64,000 nucleotides of DNA from Ptiloglossa arizonensis (GCF_051014685.1 NC_135058.1:10356811-10420810); one strand, 5' to 3'. Counted from the stretch's first letter, positions 11,791 through 25,050 are shown. The notes: a model not told the origin generated them from the sequence alone. Numbers and translations: made by a program.

Positions 11791-13954
11791 GCTGGTTCGC
11801 TATTTAAGATTCGCCACGGGAGCGCAACGCGGCCATCAATAACCGGCGGCTCGACCTTTACGGAACCACCTCGCTGGAAACGGCGTCGCGGCGCGGTGCG
11901 GCGCAGCGCGGCGCAACCAACGACAAGCGTGCTAAATGCGGCTTCGATATCCATTTCGCAAGCCGTCTTGCATTCTCACGCGAACGGTAATTCGAACTCG
12001 AGCGAGCACAACCCGAGAGAGCGAACGAGTTCTCTCCTGCTCTCTCTCTCTCTCTCTCTTTCTTTCTTTCACCCTATAGGAAGAGGCAAACATCCGATAC
12101 GAATGCAGGGCCGCGGCGAGTGTCGCGAACGAGACCGCCATTACGTTCCACGAAGACCATACGTGTGTGTGTATACCATCCACACGTGAACGTTGTATAC
12201 GGTGGGGTGGTACGTGGGTCGAAGAAAAAGTAAATGGAAACGGACAATTTTGCACCGATTCGCGATTACCGAAGTCGTGAGAATGGCAGGGGCGTGTTCG
12301 TTCCGCGGAGGGGCTTCCTCTAATGAGGAGCTCGTGCGTGCGAGGGCCCCGGCGAGAGCCGGCTCTTTGTTCGTCGTTGGCGCGCACATCAGGGACAATC
12401 CCAGGGACTCATTAGGCGTGCATCAAGATGAATCCACCGCGGGTCACCCATGAAATTGAAATAATGGTACCATACGACCGGGGCCCCGGGTCCGTTCCGC
12501 CCGTAGGAACCGTTAGGCGTGCCTTCAGAGACATCGCCGACGTCATCTTAAGGAGAGGCTTTTGTCCGGCGAGAAAAGGTGGGAGTACAATGGAGGTGGA
12601 ATATTGTGCGCACCTTCTGTTCCCGGTTGTACCCCCCTCCTGGTCATCCCGAACGACATTAATCGTTCGACGAAACATCCTCGCGAATTCCACCGACGTT
12701 GAAACGTTACCTCTTTTTATTCACATCGGGTCCCCCTTTCGACGGATCTCGCGGAGAAGAATTGCTCTCGATGCTTGTTGTCCGAGGTCATCGTTTACTC
12801 GACAAACGGAAGTCAACTCGTGGACAACAGCTTGTCGGTTATCGCGGCTGTTGGATTCGTAATCTCCCGCGCGATCGTCCACCGTTTTGATAGATGGCGT
12901 TCTCCCCTTTCTTCCCTTTTGGTTCGTGTTTTTCCTCCATTAAACGCGTGCCGCCAAGTGGAAACAATTTCTCGACGGTTTGCAACGATGGTAACGAACA
13001 ATCCACGCTCCTGGAGACAAGAGTTCCTTGTGGGTGCAGGGGAAAGGGGCTGGATATGGACGTAGACGTAGAGATGTTTATTCTTATACCTTCTTGGGAT
13101 GTACGAAAGGATTTGGAAAGGCATTCGAAGCTCGTAGAATTCTAACGATCTTTCCCTAAAATTATTTTCTTACATGTAATTTTTACTGTTTCTAGATAAC
13201 TCGAGATATGTATTCGATGTACTCTGAGAGGCAAACATCCAACCCTAGTGACATTTACGAATATAATAAGGAAAATGTTGCGAGTTTTTTCTCAACATTC
13301 TCATCTTGTCCTCTTCCATATACATACACGTATATTTATTTACAATCGCTACGATTGCCGTCGATATCGACAATGCACGATTTTTATTCATTTTGTATAC
13401 GAGTTTTCTCGGATTCCACGTACGTTGAATATCCACTTGTTTGATCTTCGGAGGAAAAATTGCCGATACGTGAACGGAGATCTCGAGAACGAAAATAATC
13501 GGATATCGGTCGCGACGAAAAATACAATTGAACCGAATACGCGTTGATATTGTCCGGAACAGCGACGAAAGTGTTCCAGGGGTGGTTTTCTTGCGAGGGG
13601 TAAAGAGCCAGGATGGTGGTGTTTCCAACGAACGTACTCGAGGAACATTTTTCACACTCGTAGAACCGAAAAATTGTAAGAACGGTCCGTTCAATTCGCG
13701 TTTTCTTACTTTCGATCGCGAGCCGGAGATCTCGATGCGCGAACAAACGATGATAAACTGGAGAAATCGATGATCGGGACATTACTCGCATCGTTCAAAT
13801 CAGACGAGTAATTCCCACGAATGTACTTAGATCGATTTTTATTTTTATTTTTTGGATTTATTAAAATTTTTCGATTCTTCGATTTTACTTATTGCAACTC
13901 TGACGGTTGATATTTGCAATTGAAAATTTCGTATCTTCGATCGTGTCTCTAATA
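11791..13954. other. Non-coding stretch with microsatellites and palindromes
   Basis: Contains a (tc)n run at 12040-12070, a short (gt)n tract near 12163-12172 with a 7-bp hairpin acgtgtg/cacacgt (12161-12187), a 12-bp palindrome agagccggctct at 12355-12366 and ccggggccccgg near 12478-12489. Frames of up to 152 codons overlap on opposite strands and show no domain. No gene recognised. Confidence 0.55.
12040..12070. repeat. (tc)n microsatellite
   Basis: About ten uninterrupted tc units followed by tttc units. Seen directly. Confidence 0.95.
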
Positions 13955-14209
13955 CGTTAAAATATGCAGACTGATCCATTTAATTACATATTAAAGAGGT
14001 CTATTTAACCAGATATATATTCAAATAGACAGAGTGGTCCGTTTAAGTAGATATTCGATGAAATATACAGTGGACCCAATTGAGCTTGACATTCTAGCGA
14101 AACGTATAATACGGTCCTTATTTATGATCGTTTAACTAGATATTCGGTAGAATATACAAACTGGATCGTTTAACTAGATATTAGCTAAAATATGCAAGCT
14201 AACTAGTCG
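13955..14209. repeat. AT-rich tandem array, unit ~40-47 bp, five to six degenerate copies
   Basis: A unit of the form aatata(c)a-gact-gg(t/a)ccgtttaactagatatt-cg recurs near 13960, 14025, 14070, 14128 and 14165, with insertions between some copies. The last two copies (gatcgtttaactagatatt) are the most alike. No coding potential. Confidence 0.75.
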
Positions 14210-14399
14210 CTAATGGCTCGAACATCGACACTTTAACCCGCTTGTGACCAAAGAAACCCGGTAAAGAATAAAACTTCCACTAGTTGGACAAGTTTGATAT
14301 AAAATCAAATTATTGCCGTTCGAAACACACCAAATGTGAATTATCTATCTGTAAAAACTCTCTATAATTCTTAATATATTTTAAAGAAATATATCACTA

Positions 14400-14612
14400 A
14401 ATAGATTAAATTCAAAAACGCGTGGACCACAATGATATCTCGTAAAAGATTCACTTTGTAGCTCTAATATTTGTTAATAATGGCTACATACACACCACCG
14501 GAAAGATTCTCTCTGTACCCCTACTATTTGCTAATAATGCCTACAAACACACACCACCGAGAAGACTCTATATCTCCAACATTCGTTAATAGTTACCTAC
14601 GCATACAACTCT
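14400..14612. repeat. Tandem array, unit ~58 bp, about four copies
   Basis: Copies begin near 14419, 14480, 14537 and 14594. Shared landmarks are a ctacatacacaccaccg-like segment, aagattc/aagactc, and (a/t)tattcgttaata or atttgctaata at the copy ends. The two middle copies match best. The short frame reading through them is repeat-driven. Confidence 0.8.
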
Positions 14613-14689
14613 CGAAATTTATAATTACCCAAAAAACGTACGCGAACCACGATACCTGGTCGTAGTTTTCTCAGCAAAAAATGTTTGCC

Positions 14690-15480
14690 CGTCGACCCGT
14701 TGATTTCCGGTTTCCACCGGCGCCGAATCTTTCGCGACTTCGGGAGTGCGGTGAACACGATAGGGTCGTTACAGGCGCGGCGCAGCGGAGCGCGCAAGAT
14801 GTGATGGCCGGAAAATTACGAGGCCGGCGATTATTCGGTCGACCGCAGGCCAATTCGGCTGACAAGAATCAACGTTTCGGCCGGCCGTTGGAAGCGTTCC
14901 GAGCGCGGCTCGCGGCGAGCGTTAACATTAATCGCGTCGAATTACTATCATCATTATCCCCCGCGCGCACCTCCCGCTTCCACACGCCCTACCCTTCTCG
15001 CGCGGGGTTAAGGGGGACTTTCGAACAAAAGCGCCCCGACGCCCACCCCCTCGTAACCGCGGCACTATTTTAATACGGGTACCGGCGCGCGTTAAGGCAT
15101 TAAACCCGCTCAGGTGCGACGCGCGACCGAAAATTGCCGCGCCGCTTCTATCGGCGGTACACGCGCGCGAAAACGCTCGACTGGCAGGAATCGGCCGATG
15201 GTTGGTACCTCCTCCACATCCAACGGCTCTCGACAACGAAGAACGACGACGAACGACGACTCGAGACGCTCGCTCGAGCCTCCACCATTTTCCTCTCCTC
15301 GAGCACCGTCCTCCTCGTCGTCGTCGTCGTCGTCACCGCCTCCTTGACGCCGTGTTCCCCTTTTGTTTCGAAGTTTTGCGAAATTGCACGCGATTACGGC
15401 CGTGTCACGTAACTCCTCTTCGCGAGGAGGAGTCGCGGGCGCTGAACTCACCGGCTGGTCTTAAACGCGACGAGCGAACC
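14690..15480. promoter_or_regulatory. GC/CpG-rich block, possible regulatory region
   Basis: CpG density and GC content rise well above the flanks. Small GC palindromes, a (cgt)n run at 15310-15335 and many overlapping frames on both strands (up to about 165 codons) are present. No domain, start context or splice architecture supports coding. In unmethylated insect intergenic DNA such blocks can be promoters, enhancers or simply compositional islands. Confidence 0.2.
15310..15335. repeat. (cgt)n trinucleotide run
   Basis: Eight near-perfect cgt units. On the minus strand it reads as an Asp run within a low-complexity frame, which I take as incidental. Confidence 0.9.
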
Positions 15481-16467
15481 ATTGTTCTGAACCCCTTCCC
15501 TCGATACACCGATAACGAGCTCCGATCAACGATCCCGCGAACGCCCCGATGGAATTCGCCAACACCGATCGATCTCGCCTCCTCGTTTACGAGAGATCCA
15601 ACAACGAGTGACGATCCACGAGTTTTTTTTATCCTTCGAACGAATAGAATATATCGTGGTAACGCGTGGGAAGGAAATCGTCCGGAGAAAATGTGAAGCG
15701 TTTCGGATGGACGAGCGGAGCGACGCGAGCCTCAGGCGCGAAAGAAGAACGTTCGAACGGGACAGGGTGTTCGATGTGAGGCGCGAAAGACGAGCAATCG
15801 AGATGGCGTCGGGCTCTGGAATTTTGTGTGAACGTGACCAAACGTTCGCGTGTGAGAATGTGGGGAGAAACGCGATTGATGCACTATTGGTCGAAGATTA
15901 ACCGAAGCTAGTCAAAGTGAGTCTGGAAAGAGTTGGTGTAGCCAGTGTCGAGCCAAGTATCGCGTAGTCAGTGTAGTTATCATTTGTTTCTGCGTTGCTG
16001 TTAATTTATTTCTATTATTTAATACACGTATTCATTATTCGTAATTCCTTCCTTGAAAAATTGTAGGCAACGTACCAAACTATTTTATTTCTTTCGTACG
16101 ACAATTTCCTGCAATATTCTCGCAAGTTCGATTTTAGAATCACCCAGTACGTTCATCGAACGCTCATGAACGTTCACTGCGCGCACTGAGTTTATCCGGG
16201 CGCCAATAGCAGTTCAAAGGTTAAGCGCGTTGATCCTAAAATCTAGATCCCAGATCACCGTCAGCTGTGAAATACGCGTGGATCGGTTTGACAACGGACG
16301 AGTCGGGAAGATTAATCTCGGTGTCAGAAATTCTATCCTACACGACTCTGAGCAACTTTCGAATTACCTCCTTTATCGTATCCCCGACCGTCTTTTACCA
16401 GTTCCAAGCTCCTCTCCGTTTTGCAATTTATCAACATCTTTTTACGAATTTTCAACGTTCGACGCTA
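15481..16467. other. Non-coding stretch, nothing distinctive
   Basis: A 97-codon plus-strand frame (15608-15901) is rich in Arg/Glu with no domain. No RNA gene, repeat or regulatory signal stands out. Confidence 0.5.
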
Positions 16468-16930
16468 TCGTATCGCTGCGAGAGACTCGGTTAAACTCTC
16501 TGGCGAACGGAGAAGAGTTTCGCGTGTAATTTGAATACAATTTGATAACTGAATGTATTACCTTCTAAATTCGACTGAAATTTAGAAACTATCTAAAAGT
16601 GAAGTCGATCGTTTCGATGTTCCAAAAGTTCGATTAAACCTTCTCTAACGAACAGAGGTCTCGTACATCGTTCGAACACAAATTTGATACGTTGCAAGTA
16701 TTATCCGGTACTATCTAAAATTCGCCTACAATTTAGAAATTTACCGAAAGTGAAGTCGATTGCTTGGGTCTCTCGAAGCCTCGATACCTGCTCACTCGTT
16801 TCGAAAACCATAGTAACGTCTCGCGCGTAATTCGAATACGAATAAAAGCGTTATTTTGGTAAACTCGACACAAAATTAAAAAATCCCTCAACAAGTGAAA
16901 TTAATCGTTAAACGATGAAACGTTTCGCGC
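16468..16930. repeat. Diverged tandem array, unit ~150 bp, three copies
   Basis: The landmark gtgaa(g/a)t(c/t) recurs at 16599, 16750 and 16895. Upstream of it each copy carries cgcg(t/c)gtaattt/cgaata(c) or an equivalent, then aaattcg(a/c)c-gaaatttagaaa. Two intervals of about 151 and 145 bp. Substantial divergence implies an old duplication. Confidence 0.78.
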
Positions 16931-19900
16931 ATTGTTTCGATACGAATTAACCGCGTGCTCCGAGAAAGAATCGATTCGCTCGGTGGACGCGCGACGCAAT
17001 TTATGAAATTATCCTCGTCCGAAAGCTCGTCGTGATCCGTTCGATTTAAACTGGAAGTCATTAGCATTTAAATCAGCCCCGGTTCTGGACGCGAGTCATT
17101 TCCCCCAGTTCACCCGCCTTCGTTTCAGGAAGCTGCGGTCGTGTCAACGCATCCTTCGGGACGCGGGATTCGCGTGCTCCCGCGGATCGTTCGCTCGCGT
17201 GGCTCGTGAAACGTTCTCTTAATGAGATGTCGCGGATAAAGACACCAATCCTGTCACGTTTCCGAGTATTTGTCAATGACCTCTCTAACTTGCCACTACT
17301 TGCGTATCGTGCGCACGTAACATCGCCAGGTCAACGAATACTGGCTGCATATTGGCCAAGATACACAGGATAGAAAACAAAAAATAAATGAAAAAGGCTA
17401 CCGTCTACAATTAAAATAAACATAGCTACCCGCTACAATTTGAGACACTTTTCAATATCTTGCGTAAAGTAAGAGTTATACAGGCCATAAATAAAATGGG
17501 TGACTTTGACAGAACTTGTCCTTAGGTTGAACTAGACGAAGATGTAAACACTCGTCTACCTTTTCTTGCGAACAGATGATAGATCGTACGCGAAACAATT
17601 TCGGTAAATAATACAAGGTAATTAAGATCACGTATACGTAGAACCGTGGCTGATCCCGCGTTTCTACCATTAGTCAACTTTCCAGCGATGCACGACAGAA
17701 TACGAACCACCGCGTGACCTGTAGAGGATTTTCTCGGATTCGCTTGGACGCAATGGAGGACGTCGGACACCCGGGAGCCTTTGTGCGTTCTCCGACACAA
17801 TCGGGGAACCACCGAGCCACGGCCACAGTACCGTCACATTTTCGCTAGCCTTTTTCCCAACCGTTTCTTTTTCATTGGAGCACCACCATCGACCCAGTCC
17901 CGGTGCTCTCGACCCGATTGAACTCACCACGGTGGTCCCTCTGCGAGCAGGACGGACCACTCTCGGGATCGGTAAATTTCATCGAACACGGGGGGACTGT
18001 TAGGAACGCTCCGTACTCGTACAACCGAACCGGGGGGCGGTGGGGGTGGTTGGTTAGATTCCAACGGGAAGTAACCGACGGAAGAGATCGTGTTTCCGTA
18101 AGATATCGCTTTATTCGCGCGTTTCGATCGATAACGCTTGCCTATGGTAATCGGGGACAGTTAAAGGAACTTGGTTCGCTTCCGGGATCGGAAGCTTCCG
18201 ATTCAATTTCTTCGTAGACGTCTCCTTTTCAGCCTCGACCACCAGGATCGAACTTATCTCGAGTATTACTCGGTTTAGAAGTACGAATAAAACGTAATCG
18301 CGGGAACGATTATGCGGGATCGTTAGCGGAAAATCGATACGTTGAAACGAGAGGGTGATAGGCGGTGGTCGAAACCGGCCCAAGGGATTCGACGTATCCC
18401 CGTAGACCAGTGTTCTAACAAGCCGGATCGCTATTAACGATTAAAAGTTATCGTCGCGATCTCTAATATTGGCCGCGCGTTCGTTTCGGTCCCGATTCTG
18501 CCTTTTAAATAACACCGTCTGTTCGCCTCGTACGAAAATAAACCACTCGAGTTACTCTTCGGAGAATTGTACGAGATACGGGCCAATATTATCTTAACTA
18601 TTTCGCTGCGGTAATTACAGGGAAATTCGTCGGGTTAAAGTTACCCTCCGTACCGAAGAAGAAGCTATTGCTCGCCGATAATAACTTTCTCGTAAGCGGT
18701 AGTCGCTCGGGAGATCGCTTTTGTGTTTTTTTTTTTTCTTTTTGGTTTTAGAGGGTAGTTCTGTAGTTTGTATCTATGTCGCGCGAAAGCTATCGGGGGA
18801 GAAATTTAACCACGCGACGGTGTTAAAGATTACAATACCTCGAGAACGTAAAACGGTACGTACTGAAAATGTCGACTCCAAAATAAATCTGGCAACTTGA
18901 CCGTACCTGAAACACAAAATGAAACGTTTATCATTATAGGATTCGAATCGAACGTTGCGTTACGATGTAAAAAAGTATATTTATTAACATAGGAAGGGAA
19001 ATGTGGAAGTTTGACATTAATATAATGTAAGTAATGAGAACCGAAGCCAAGCGAACCAGTGTATCTTGAGCCTAGATCCATTTACCGTAATCAATTTCCT
19101 GTCCCGTATTTATTAATGTACATTTATATATTTCTTTGCTTCGAATCTTTCGTTCCTCGTACTTGGTTCAACCTTATCCTATTTATTTCGCATTGTTTTG
19201 CTTCATTTCGTGTTCTCCTTCCGATAACAAGTTTAAGGTTAGGTTTAAAACTGTACCCGGTAATTGCACAATTACGGAATTACTCTGTGTTACGACGTAC
19301 GCACTTCCTTTCAATTTGCGTAATAGAAACACGATGGTGATAATTATCGTGCCTCTTCAACCGTTACTGTCGAACAATTTGCAAAATCTGTATTGAAAAC
19401 TACCCGAAACACGAATGCAAAGTACTTTCTTGCATCGTTATCAATTGCGTAGTTCTTTGCACTTTAATTACACTCTCGAGATTGTTTGAAAACGGTTAAT
19501 TTTGTTATTTCAAAGAAAAAAATAAAAGAATTTCCCTATTACTCAACGAACGTCAGCGTTTAAATTCAGCGTGCACGATTTATTCGCACTGATGTAATCA
19601 CACGCTTCAACAATCATAGTGTTTACACTGGCGCAATCACGGGTAATCGCTTCCCGTTAACTTTTTCAACTTGTACGGTTCTTTGACTCGTCGATTCGAA
19701 TAGAATCCGTTATTTCGAAAAAAAGAAAACGAAAAAAAGGTTTTTCAGGCGAGCATTAAACTCGTCGCGCATAATTTGTCTCAGAACGACCACGAACCCG
19801 GCGAAACGAACATTTATTTAATAACACGAGTATCGCGTACAGTGTGCACGGACACCGTATCATAACGCCTACACACCGAGCACCGGTAATCAATTCCCCA

Positions 19901-21067
19901 TTACCGCCACCCTGCGAAACACACCGGCGTCAAAATCATCAAACTCATTTACTCCGGTCCGTCTGCAACAGTGCATCCCCCATGGTTCACCTGGCGTCAA
20001 ATGCGCAACACCGCTCGTCCACGCTAACGAACAGCTCATCTCCATAAATTTAAGTCGCGCTGGTTTCGAGCGTTCGCCACGCCCGTAATTAGTTACAACG
20101 GAGTCACGGGGCAACGCGAATCGAAAGCAACGCGCGTTATTGTCTCCGCGGACGCCGTTCACGGCGCCATTATGGGTAACCCGGCGCTCAGATCGGGCAC
20201 TTGCCCGCGGGCAGAGTCACGGCCAATATCGTGGAACAGCGATTGACGTTCGTCATTGTTCAACGAACACATTCCCGCGGAGAAATATCCTCCTTTACGG
20301 AGAAATCGTCCGAGAAATATTCATTGGATAAAACGTTAGGAGAATATTTCTTTTTCTTTGCTCAATTAAATACAATTCTCCCTTCTTGAGTCCGATGCTA
20401 ATCAGAGACCGAATGTCGCGCGATATCTTCATCGTTCTCTTTTTTATGAACCGACCGTCATGGTACTCGGAAAATCGTTCGTATCGGACGAATCGTAATT
20501 AGTAAGCATTCGTAAGGCTTACAAATTATCACGTTAATACGTTGTATAAATGCCAGTGAAATCACGGCCTATTTCGATCGTGCCCGAGTGTTAAAACGCT
20601 GCCCGTACGGGCAACTGTTGAACGATATCGGTCTACGGGGTTCCACGGTGATATCGCGGAAATTCTCTCCGGTAGGGCATCAAGACGAGCTCTTTCGTCG
20701 TAGTTCCCGTGGAATTGGTATCCCGACGGTTCACCGTCAGCTCCGTGCACAAACGAGTTTACATGCAAATACGTTTATCCGCTGCAAACCAAACGCTCGC
20801 GGGGACATCGCCGATGCGCGCTTGGACGCACAGCTCTATCCTAGATAACGTGAAACGTTTCTCCGGGTTGTAGGATCGGGTTGCTGGTCGAGGATTTTCG
20901 TTGCCACCGCCACCAGGACGACTAGACGACCCCCTGGCGAAGTCCTTGGATTCGCGACTTCGTCGAGTTCCCAACGGTCGCGACTTCCGTCTTCCGGCGG
21001 ACGATGGGCCCTCCACTTCCGGAAATGGAGGGGTTTCTCGCTCGACAGAGGGGGACTTCATCTCCGG
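16931..21067. other. Non-coding stretch with scattered palindromes
   Basis: Contains a 7-bp hairpin cgcggga/tcccgcg at 17162-17184 and a T-rich tract at about 18727-18742. A small repeated phrase, gctac-c-gctacaatt, lies near 17398-17442. A 14-bp palindrome tgcccgtacgggca lies at 20600-20613. A CpG-rich patch near 19860-20190 includes a gcgccattatgg motif. No gene recognised. Confidence 0.55.
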
Positions 21068-21552
21068 AATTTCACTCGTCGATTCTTCGAGCGTGATCAT
21101 CGAGACTCTTCGTGATATCTCTCTCGTAGATTTTCTTTCGTCTCGAGTCGGAGGAAGAAATTTCGGGGAATTTTTTCCGGAGCATCTTCGAAATTTCACT
21201 AGTCGATTTCTTGGACGAGACCATCGAGACTCTTCGTAATATCCCTCTTGTAGATTTTCTTTCGTCTCGAGTCGGAGGAAGAAATTTCGAGGAATATTTT
21301 TGGAACATTTTTGAAATTTTACTAGTCAATTTCTTGGGTAAGATCATCGAGACTCTTCGTAATATCCCTCTTGTAGATTTTCTTTCGTCGCGAGTTGGAG
21401 GAAGAAATTTCGAGGAATTTTTTTTGGAACATCTTTGAAATTTTACTAGTCAATTTCTTGGGTGAGATCATCGAGACTGTTCGTAACGTCTCTCTTGTAG
21501 ATTTTCTTTAGTCTCGAGTAGAAGGAAGAAATTTCGAGGAATTTGGAAGAGT
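21068..21552. repeat. Tandem array, unit 123-124 bp, four copies
   Basis: The landmark (g)a(t/c)catcgagact occurs at 21096, 21220, 21343 and 21467. Between landmarks the same string of blocks recurs: ctcttgtagattttctttcgtc, gga(g)gaagaaatttcg(a/g)gga, ggaacat-ttgaaatttact, agtcaatttcttgg. Copies two to four are close; the first and last edges are more worn. Because 123 is divisible by three, two minus-strand Lys/Arg/Ser-rich frames stay open across the array. I see no independent evidence that they are translated. Confidence 0.93.
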
Positions 21553-22640
21553 CGAGTTCCAGTATAGAGAGTGCTCCACTGAAGGGGGTCATTCAAACTG
21601 TAGACTTTTGCTGTAGATTGAATTGTACGAATACGATTTAGTGTAGGGAGAAAGAAAAATCAAACCATGGTTGAAAATATTGCGATACCATTGATTAAAG
21701 GAATATAATAATGCCAAAGGGGACGAGAAATTTCGAGAAGTGTGAAAGAATTATTGGTAAGTGTTTTCAGTTCTCGATCTTTGGATAAATAAGGTTAAAG
21801 ACAGAAGAAAGTGAAATAGATCCGTATTTACTCATTTACGAAAAGAAACATTGAAAAAGACGAAACTACTTAATACCCGAAACGAGTTTTTACACTGTGC
21901 AACGAAATTTAAAAATTCAGTGCTGAAAACTGAGTAGATTTACTCGCTTCCATTTTATTCGACATCTTTATTGCGCAAAGCTTGTAGCACCGTATCGCGA
22001 TAAATTAACCACAGGGAGATAAAGTATGCAAAAATAGCGTGGTGCAGCTTGAACCTAACCTCGATCTAAACTGAACCTCGACGAGGCGAGAACATATTTA
22101 ACGTTAAAACATCGGGCGAGGAACGAGGACGAACGCGAATGAAGCGAGGAAAAATGGAAGAAATGGATTAATTCGAACGAGCCGAAACACCGAATGTGCG
22201 CAAAGAAATCAGTAATTAAAAGCTGGGAAAACACGCGTTCCTGACGCTTGGACAGAGCGGTAAAAAACATTTCCATTACTCGGTCCGCGGTGTACGGGCT
22301 CGCCCCGCAATGTTCTCTTTTTTTCTCTTTTTTTCTTTTTTTTTTTACGTTGTCCCTCCGCTTAAACGCACACGGCCGGAGATAAAAGATACAAAAACTC
22401 GTTAACGGCACGCAATCGAAGGTTGCATAATTCTTGTTTCACCCTGAATTAAAAACGGAATGCGATTAATGCGTTCTCCGGCGCGTTGCCCACAGACTTT
22501 CTACGAAATGCAACTTTCTCTTCGGACGAAATTGCTCGTCGTGGACCGTAACCGTGGCGATCGATTATCGCTAGTTATTACCATTATGAACGTTTAACCC
22601 TCGCGGTGTCGATAGATCGGACCACCACGGGTACGAGACC
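21553..22640. other. Non-coding stretch with a T-rich tract
   Basis: A poly-pyrimidine tract at about 22310-22347 makes a Lys-rich frame on the minus strand (22055-22411), which is not convincing as coding. No other feature stands out. Confidence 0.55.
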
Positions 22641-22910
22641 ACGATCTGGGTCCAAACGGACCCGTAACTCGCACATATATTTTTAATAAAGATTCTATTA
22701 TTTTCTCGTATATTTCTTGACTTCTAAGGAAAGTTAAATTCTATTATTTTCTCGTATATTTCTTGACTTCCAAGGAAAGTCATCTTAACGGTATAATTGC
22801 ACAAATACTTTGAACAAAGGTTCTACTATTTTCTCGTACGTTTCCTAATTTCCAAGAAAAATCGTCTTATCGGTATAACCGAAGTCTCTCTGGGTCCGAA
22901 AAGACCCATC
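22641..22910. mobile_element. Repeat block bracketed by gggtcc/gaccc hairpins, MITE-like remnant
   Basis: A hairpin gggtccaaacggaccc (about 22648-22663) and another, tgggtc-cgaaaa-gaccca (22891-22908), bracket about 240 bp. Inside, a ttctattattttctcgta phrase repeats near 22692, 22739 and 22821 (the last as ttctactattttctcgta), followed by a cttgacttc/ccaaggaaagt-like phrase. Just upstream is gtttaaccctcgcggtg. Short palindromic termini around AT-rich filler suggest a small non-autonomous element, but no target duplication is clear. Alternatively it is a local minisatellite. Confidence 0.4.
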
Positions 22911-24863
22911 CTAGATGTACCAGCAAGCTTGGTACAACGTCGTTTAAACAATCGACTCCGAAATTAGTCCTGAACGACAAGGGCGTCCCGTTTTTCGAAG
23001 AACGTCCCACCGAGTAAATATTGTTTAGAATAATAAAGATCCACCGTATTTTCCACGGAAGTTGGCTGAATGGGAGCACTCGAGAGCCAGGTTTCTTCTT
23101 ACGTCGCTGCTCGGATAAATTTCACGGTGCAATATTCGCGACCGCGTTTTATCAAGCGCGATAAATCAGCATAAAAGCGGCGCGGCAAAACGCGGGAGAT
23201 TCGAGCGAGCGGTTTGCCAGCGGCAGACGCGACAGTCGCGTCGTCGTTTTTCTCCCCTGTGTAATCGTTATTTATGTAACGTTGATCCGACGTCTGCATT
23301 AGCGTCTCGTCACTCGAGAACTTTTTCTTCCGTTTCGCGTCCCCCTCAGGATTTCCTTCGGTTTTTCCATCGTGAAATCGTATCGCCCGTGGAGCGTTGA
23401 TCTTTCGATCGAGAGGTTCCCGATGTTATTACCAAAGTTCACCGATCTTTGACACTTTCGTTCGTATTATTCTCAGTTCTCGAAAAGTGGACAATGGGAA
23501 CGTGTACGTGCGCATTTCGCGAATGTCGGTTTACTTTTCATAGTCGCGCGTGTCACAGACTTTTCGGTGTCAAAGAGTTAATTGCTCGACGAGTTGCCAC
23601 CGTCGTACTAACAGGATAATGACGCCCTGTTGGCCGACGTCCGATGATGATAATAATCGTGATCATCGCGTGCACAATATGTTATCGTTATTACCGTACC
23701 GCGCCATGGATACGCGAATAATATTAATATGGAAGTTGAACGCGATTAAATAATAAACAGTTAGTCCGGTGTACAACACGGCGCGTTTCTACGATCGGTT
23801 CGACGGCGGAGCCCGTTCGTTCCCGCGGAGATAATTATTATAATTTCGTATCGATTCTTGATTACGTTTCTCTGAACATATTAGCGCCGGACGTCCTTTG
23901 CGCGCGGCACGCTGCTTCCTCGCAATGAGCCGCGCGCGGCGTAATAACCAATTGCATTTACCGCCGCTTTGATCGTGTAACATTACATAACCGCCGGTTA
24001 GGTTTCGCAAACCGAACGGTAATCGGTAATATCATAATTAATATCGATTCGTTCGACGGCGGTTCGTAATTCCCGGTAATACGCCGCGCAATCTAGTGTT
24101 ACGCGGTGTTACTCAACGGAAAAATGCAACGAGGAATATTACTTTTACCTCGTCGGACGAAATTAAAAGATTATTAGACGCAAGAAATTTCCTTTTCCGC
24201 TTTCCTTTGAACCACCGGCGCTGATATCGGCACCGTTTACATGAATATCAATGAACCACGTATACCCTGGTAACAACATATTCATGGCCAACGGGATTTC
24301 ATACAAATTTAACCGAACGATCCTCGAGGTACACCGACCGAACGATATTTCTCGATCGATGTTTCCGTACTTTGAAATTTTTAATTTTTATCAATCGGTA
24401 TTTAGCGTCGATTCGCGCGAGTAAAATAAAGCTTCTTATGCAAATTGAAATTCGAACGACCTTCGTTAATCAACCGAACGTCTATCGATCCGACGAAGGA
24501 TACAAAATGTGTTCGAAATTTATAAAAATGTAGTTAGTCGACTGTGTCGTACATATGGTACAAAAATATTTGGAACAAAATTAAATAAAAATAGTAGAAA
24601 TAATCTAACCGTATACTGTTACTGATCTAACTCTAGGTACGATGGAAGATAAAAAATTAAAAAAAGAAGGTAAAATTCCTTATTTCCAGAACGAGAATCT
24701 CGTGCATTCCGGTGCATTGGTACAAATTGCAACAAATTCCTATGCATCTCGTAGCACCGGTGATATATACTCGCGCGAGAAGCCTCGAAGTGCAACGTTT
24801 ACTTTGTAACGAGCTTTTGCGCGATTATAGGGCTGGAAATATCGAAGCCAATGATACACGGTC

Positions 24864-24881
24864 TTAACCGTAGACGGTTAA
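24864..24881. repeat. 8-bp inverted repeat with 2-nt spacer
   Basis: ttaaccgt and acggttaa are exact reverse complements separated by ag. Such compact palindromes can be dimeric transcription-factor sites. No specific factor is assigned. Confidence 0.75.
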
Positions 24882-25032
24882 CGGTTCAGAAGATATTTAG
24901 TATCGAAGTTTCGAGGAGTTCTTTAACTTCCGTAACGTAAGCTCCTTTCTCTACTGTCGCGTTAGCTCGGGATTTAATAGTCAAACTACGTATTCGGTTA
25001 TTACACACTCGATGGAGGATAACAAACGGTGA

Positions 25033-25050
25033 ATCTCTCTCTCTCTCTTT
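25033..25050. repeat. (ct)n microsatellite
   Basis: Seven to eight ct units followed by ttt. Seen directly. Confidence 0.9.

Noticed and set aside
15110..15451. Minus-strand frame with a poly-Asp/Glu tract, resembling an acidic nuclear protein
   Set aside because: The acidic run is a translated (cgt)n microsatellite; frames are open on both strands.
20545..20580. TATAAATG as a core promoter
   Set aside because: No initiator or downstream element at the proper distance and no transcript evidence.
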